Source of the DNA: Cryptomeria japonica
Lineage: Eukaryota; Streptophyta; Pinopsida; Cupressales; Cupressaceae
DNA: 64,000 nt
Assembly: GCF_030272615.1 (NCBI RefSeq)
Contig: NC_081405.1
Span: forward strand, 572,972,252-573,036,251
Reading direction: 5' to 3'
Positions 59,134 to 64,000 of this stretch are shown piece by piece; within the stretch, counting starts at the first letter, position 1; the number at the start of each line of letters is the position of its first letter. The notes beneath the pieces were generated by a model, which ran no database searches, was not told the DNA's origin, and saw only the letters and a program-made list of their open reading frames with translations. The translations under genes were made by a program, and so were the position numbers.

Positions 59134-60260
59134 TGGCTAAAACATATGATGAGGAATCATATATCCCTTCAAAAGTTAAGACAACCGATGCTAAGAATAT
59201 TAAGATCTCCGAGTCACTGGGTAACACTGCTGACTCTCATAACATTGAAATATCGACAGAAGGTAAGAAATTGGAGACTGAAAAACTTGAAGATGTAAAG
59301 GTACTTACATAGACTGAAAAACCAGCAAAAGTAAAAGTAATAACACACAGTGAGAAACTGGCAAAAACTATAAATAAAGAGGAAACAATTGATGGAAACA
59401 AGGAGGAAATTGTTAAGGCAATTGTTGAAAAATCAGTCGAAAGGAAAGTTATTACTGAACCGAGCACATCTACTACTGATTTCCAACCTACAAATGTGAC
59501 TAATGTTCTTTTAGATTCTATAAGGAGGATAACTGATTGCAATGCCTTGGCATTCAAGGCTGTTGATGATACATTGCCTATTTTGTAGATGATTGTACTG
59601 ACCTATAAGATAGATCATATTGAGGATTCTTTAGGTAAACTGGACACATTGTCTAAATTTATTGCTTCAAATATTCCAACTATAGATAAGGTAAATGAGG
59701 AAAATGTTAAGGAAAGAATGAATAAAGAAAAAGGAGAATTCTTTGAGAAGGCCATCAAAGGCTATAATGAGCACATTGATTCCTTATTATCGGTACTAAA
59801 TTCAACAATTTTGGAGTATAAGGATTTGTATAAAGAAGCTTGCAAGCCTCACCACCTGACTGAAGACATTGATGAGGAAATTAAGAGAACACAAAAGGAA
59901 ATAGATGACATAGCAGATAATATGATAAGTTCCCTGGAACTTACCTCTATTTTTGAACAAGAAATGACAGTTTATGAGGAAAAGATTGAAAATCTGGAAA
60001 ACGAAAAAACAAGGATACAGTTGAAGGCTCGGGAGCTGAAAAACAAGCTTGGTCCTAGATTGGACAATCTTATAACTCAATGGGTTGAGCTATCAAAGGA
60101 AACAATTCAAGGAGAACGATCACTGGAGCAACAGATGCATTATCTGACCGGCTTGATCCAGCAAACAAAAACCATTATTTCTGACAATAACAAATTCATG
60201 CAGAGTCTGAATCTAATTTTGGCAGACATTTTTCAACTTGTACATGACCGGTTACAGGCT
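59117..60260 (+). pseudogene. Coiled-coil accessory ORF of element B
   Basis: One frame runs from before 59117 to about 60260 with only two stops, both TAG (59310, 59586). The N-terminal part is Lys/Glu/Thr-rich with short repeats (EISKSLAKTYDEE, KISESLGNTADS). The C-terminal part matches the minus-strand frame 58396-59133 (TNVTNVLLDS, KLDTLSKFIASNI, YKDLYKEACKPHHLTEDID, IKRTQKEIDDIADNMISS) and continues with a strongly charged coiled coil (MTVYEEKIENLENEKTRIQ, ELKNKLGPRLDNL). No known enzymatic motif is visible. The open frame continues to 60413 through a hydrophobic run (SFILLLFLLSFVI), but that overlaps the purine tract and may not be protein. It stands directly before a copia 3' LTR. Confidence 0.75.
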
Positions 60261-60303
60261 ATGAGGTTGAACTCTTTTATTCTTTTATTATTTTTGTTAT
60301 CCT

Positions 60304-60469
60304 TTGTCATTGATGTCAAAGGGGGAGTAGTATGGAGAAAAATGCACAGAAGAGATCACTTGCTCAGGGGGAGCACACTTTTTTTGGGAGCAGTTTTTGG
60401 ACTTCATATTTAGACAACATTTTTTGGATTTTTCTCATGAGTGTTGCCATCAATTCCAAAGGGGGAGAT
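60304..60469 (+). other. Twin polypurine tracts of element B
   Basis: TGATGTCAAAGGGGGAG is at about 60311-60327. ATTCCAAAGGGGGAGAT, about 140 bases later, touches the LTR. The spacing is the same as in element C. Confidence 0.8.
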
Positions 60470-61307
60470 TGTTGGCATTCTACACTCAATGAGAATGGTT
60501 GATGTTGTCATTGATGGCAGCCAATCGATAACAGGTTGTACAGGTTCACCGACAACGCAAACATCATTCATCGGTACCGGTAGGCACATTCACCGACATC
60601 TATTTTATATTGGCAATGAAGCATACTGACATTTAGGCTGACATGAGACAAAGTTTTACTAATATAAATTGTATTGTAAATGTAATTAATTATTTGTAAG
60701 CCGACATGATGCATTGTAAAGACTCATATATGTATGAGATCCTATAGGTCAATTTTGATATAGGATAGGATAGAACAATATTATGTAGAAGATAGTGAAA
60801 GGATTTTGTAATAAGGCAAATAGGTTATGTGAGTGAATTTTATTCACCGGCAAGGTTTTTGGTTAAGGTTTGTGACATAGCTTAAACTTGTATTGAATCA
60901 AGCATTGCAGATGTTAATTTGAGAAGTACATTATCTTGGATTTAATTATCCATTTTGTAGTCAGTGAGACTCTTCTATTGAGCAGTGAGCTCTAGGCTAT
61001 TGGCCTTCCTACATGTGCAGGCCCCTATTCTAAGTAATATTTATTCATATTGGGCAGTGAGTAAATATTGTGGGTCACAAATCCCACTAAGGTTTTTCCC
61101 TTACCGATTTTCCTCACCAAAACATCTTGTGTTATGGTGTGCATTTATGCTATCTCTGTTATTTCTCTTTACTGCACTATTGCTTGTTTATTGATACATT
61201 AATTTAAGTTACAAACTCTTAAATAATTTCAAATATTCCATTAACCGGTTAGACACTGATTCACCCCCCCCTTTCAGTGTCTTTGGGACTGTCATTGAAT
61301 CTAACAG
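60470..61307 (+). repeat. Ty1/copia 3' LTR on plus (family B)
   Basis: It begins TGTTGGCATTCTACAC and ends ATTGAATCTAACA, 838 bp. It carries GTTGTCATTGATGGCAG (60503), the hairpin 61070-61087, TTTTTCCCTTACCG and the C-tract with CCTTTCAGTGTC at 61265. It resembles family C in length and modules, with clear divergence. GGATT follows at 61308-61312. Confidence 0.88.
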
Positions 61308-62160
61308 GATTTGCTTGTAAGTTGGTGTGGAAGAGATGTTTGGGACCTAGGCGGAGCTACCGTTGATGCTAAAGGTATTTCTCTCTCTTTGGTATCTGTT
61401 ATGGTGGGTTTCCTTCCATCTCAATTTTGGGTTATGGGGTTGCAGGGGGCCTTATGCCCTGTTGTTGGTTTTTCCCTGTCTGCCTCCCTTTTCTTGGTTT
61501 TGTCACTTTTATCTTAGTTCTCTAGGTTATTTCTATTCATTCCTTTTGAGATGGCCTTGTCTTTTATTGAGGTAGAGATGGTGGGTATTGGAGATAACCA
61601 TTCTCCTATTGTGGTGGAGATGGAGGTTTTGGTTTTTTCTTGGCAGGAGTTGGGGGGAAGCCATTGTTGCTCTTTTTTGTGGATGTCCTGCATATGAGTT
61701 TGTGCTTATAGCTTTTCTCCCCCCCTTGGTCCCTATTGAGGTGGTGATGCTGGGGGCCTTATGTTCTCAAATATGTGTGTTGTCTCTTTGGTTTTGGAGG
61801 CTTTGTTACTTGAGGTAGGTGGTATTTATGTTTCTTGTTCCTTGTTGTCATGTTTATCTCCTTTTCCTATAGAGGTGGATATTTTGGTGATGCTCATTGT
61901 TTTGGAAGCTATCTAGATTTGGTCTCTTTTTCAGATCAAGGTTTTGGGTGCCTTTTCAAAACTCATTTGTCCAACTAAGCTTTGTGGGTTTATTCTTTGG
62001 TTGTTGGACTCTATTTTGCGGTTTGAAGTTGTTGGCTTCTTTCTAGTGGCTATGGGAGCCACTTTAAAACCCATTTCGAAGGTTAGGGGAAACTTTTGAA
62101 ACCCCCTTGTTTTTTTGTTTTCTATGTGGTCAGGTTGTGGGAGCCTTGTAAAGTCCATAT
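61308..62160. other. G/T-rich segment right of the composite insertion
   Basis: It is full of words such as TTTGGTTTTGGAGGC and GGGGGCCTTATG. Its texture matches 55083-55341. Short plus-strand frames with many Trp/Leu/Phe residues are open, but none shows a known domain. It might be a 5' region of a LINE-type element; I have no motif to prove it. Confidence 0.35.
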
Positions 62161-64000
62161 GCAGGCTGGATGCTAGAAATTTTCAAGGGCCCAGTCTGGC
62201 TGATAGGGAGATTGCTAGAGAAGTACTCCACAAGGTGAATTAGGTCTAACGGTTCAATTGGTTTCCAAAAGACTTGTTTGAGACTGTTTTATATGTTTAC
62301 AAAATCAATTTGAGGTTATAATGCTAAGCATCTCATGCATAACTTCTTCAACATCCACCCTTTGTGTAGACTCATACCCTTGCTCAATCCACTCCTCCTT
62401 GTTTGAATATGCTCTAACTCAATACCCCGCTTCCTAGGCATCCAGACCTACTGCTCTAAGTCAATGCAAACTCCTCCAAAGGTTCTAAGAAGTTAGGAAA
62501 AAGTTTTGTCTTTGATCATGTCCAATTTTGTAGTCACTTAGGCATTTTTGCTCTTCTTACTCAACCCCTTTGCTAGGTTACAAAACCCAAAAGTCTCTGT
62601 CATATTGTTAGGAAGGTGGAAGGGTCTCCTTCAATGTCCTTAGATAGTTTACCAAAGGTTCCACAAGTTCTAACAAGCCCAAACCAATCGGGTCCTTGAA
62701 AATGTAGTTTTGCAGTCCAAGGAGGCTAGTAGTCAGTGGAGGGCTAATTGGAAAACTCCACCAATAAAATTGTCTTAGATGATGTTTAGGAGGTCTAAGC
62801 TCAAAGATGTTTCAGGTCTTAGGCTCCATGAAGAAGGTTTAGTGATTGTCCTCAATTTTGGGCACAAATGTAGGGTTTAGTGAGGGTTTTGAAACTTGCA
62901 ATGTTAGATTCACAACTCCTCAAACACAGCTTGGTTAAAGCTTCCACACTAATAGGAAACCTTTGCCTCAATAAACTAATGCATCCCCTACCACTATCAA
63001 ACAAGCATTATGCCAAACGCTTGTCAAACAAACTATAAATGAGCAAAATTCACTGTCAAACACTGGTTTTTTTTTTTTATTTCTCTCTGTTGTTCCTGCA
63101 TGACAGATGATTAAGGGTACACCTAGAACATCACCATTGTAAATTGATGCTACCAAAAAAGTTTTCAACTCTACTACAACATCAAGAATCATTTTCCAAT
63201 ACAAAAGTGTTCATAGAGCCAATTTGTAACAAAAACCAATTACTTTCCCAAAACAGGGAATTCGCTGTCCTTCACAAATAGTGGCATATTACAATGCAAA
63301 AGGAGTAAATTTTGGAGCTCAAATTATTTCAAAATTCTTCTAGGAAAGGTGCAGACCTCTGTCCATGTTTTGTTTCAACATTTGATGCTTAGAACCCAAA
63401 TTTTGAGCCTTAAGGAAGAATATTAGCCAAGTTAGACAACTTACCTAATAAGTGCTCAAGTTTCTTTTCCAAACACAACTTTGGCACAAAAATGAACATA
63501 TATACACTATATAAATGCATACAAACTTGACCAAGTCCATTTGGTGGGAGTCCAGGCCTGGATTAGTCAAGTTGCTACATTTTGAAACCCCAAACCCTTG
63601 ATAGGGCAGTGAACACACCAAAATGAAAGAATCTTGTTTAACCAACTTGCAAATGGAAAACCAATACAATGATCAACTGAAGGGCATTGGGAAACCAATA
63701 TGAGCACTCCCCAAAAGGTACAATACAAACTAGATGTGCTATAGTATGGACTGCTGCTCTAAAAGAGAGGAAAACATAGTAAAAGTCAGAATTTCATCTT
63801 TTTTATATTAGAAAACCTTAGTCAATAAAATAACCAACATTTTTCAAGGAAAAGGGAGGCCTTTTATAGTCCTTCAAGTTATTTATCAAGCCCAATATGG
63901 ACATAGGGCATATTGGGCTTGCTTTTTTCACAAAAAGTCCAATATGACAACTTTTCAAGCCCAAATGACAACATTTTTTGCTCCAAAAGATATTTTTGAC
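62161..64000. other. Sequence without recognisable genes
   Basis: Two minus-strand frames of 74-78 codons (63204-62968, 63669-63445) have no family resemblance I can name. A perfect 12-base inverted repeat, AAGCCCAATATG with loop GACATAGGG and CATATTGGGCTT, lies at 63888-63920. Confidence 0.4.

Noticed and set aside
60280-60413. Membrane segment (SFILLLFLLSFVI) at the end of the accessory ORF, suggesting an envelope-like protein
   Set aside because: The codons coincide with a pyrimidine-rich run and the purine tract, and the minus-strand homologue shows no equivalent segment.
62968-63204. 78-codon frame on minus as a possible host exon
   Set aside because: No family resemblance, no clear splice sites and no neighbouring exon found.

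Overview
This window looks like intergenic DNA from a seed plant with a very large genome. A conifer or other gymnosperm is my best inference, but nothing in the sequence proves the species. It is AT-rich, about two thirds of it is recognisable LTR-retrotransposon sequence, and I find only one stretch that looks like an ordinary host gene (45286-45900, + strand). I see no tRNA, rRNA, CRISPR or bacterial feature.

The left half (1-40 kb) is a nest of elements, resolved by target-site duplications (TSDs). A Ty1/copia element on + ('copia-A', 12919-20461, TSD GGGGG) sits in the pol of a Tat-type Ty3/gypsy element on - (3905-27455, TSD GTAAC). That gypsy element sits in the 3' LTR of an older Ty1/copia element on - ('copia-B', 3399-34298, flanked by ATCATC). 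Copia-B in turn interrupts a still older gypsy-like gag-protease element on - (about 2985-38300). LTR-to-LTR divergence, judged by eye, rises in the same order as nesting depth. The first 1.9 kb holds a further copia gag-protease remnant on -.

The most interesting object is inside the Tat element. Between integrase and the 3' LTR, on the opposite strand, lies a decayed but complete-looking cellular-style gene (4948 to about 7790). It has a TATA box, a first exon, a GT-AG intron full of tandem repeats, and a plant mobile domain (PMD) exon that stays in one frame for 1.2 kb. All its in-frame stops are TAG or TGA.

The middle (40-51 kb) holds a solo copia LTR with TSD GGTTT (40653-41778), a second degenerate gag-protease copy (to about 43950), a 172-bp tandem repeat, the host gene with its flanks, a roughly 400-bp tandem duplication, and a long copia-type LTR (48307-50661). 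From 50.8 to 55 kb I recognise no genes.

The right part (55.3-61.3 kb) is an unusual composite. It runs: copia 5' LTR and gag on +, then a copia 3' end on -, then a related copia 3' end on +. The last two carry homologous coiled-coil accessory reading frames between pol and the 3' LTR and are joined head to head. The two outer LTRs belong to different families, yet both outer ends are flanked by GGATT. The last 2.7 kb is without recognisable genes.

Across all these copia families the LTRs share small modules: a GTGGG/CCCAC hairpin before a T-run, a C-tract before the LTR end, and an imperfect palindrome like TTGTCATTGATGGCAA in U3 and beside two polypurine tracts. They probably belong to one lineage group.
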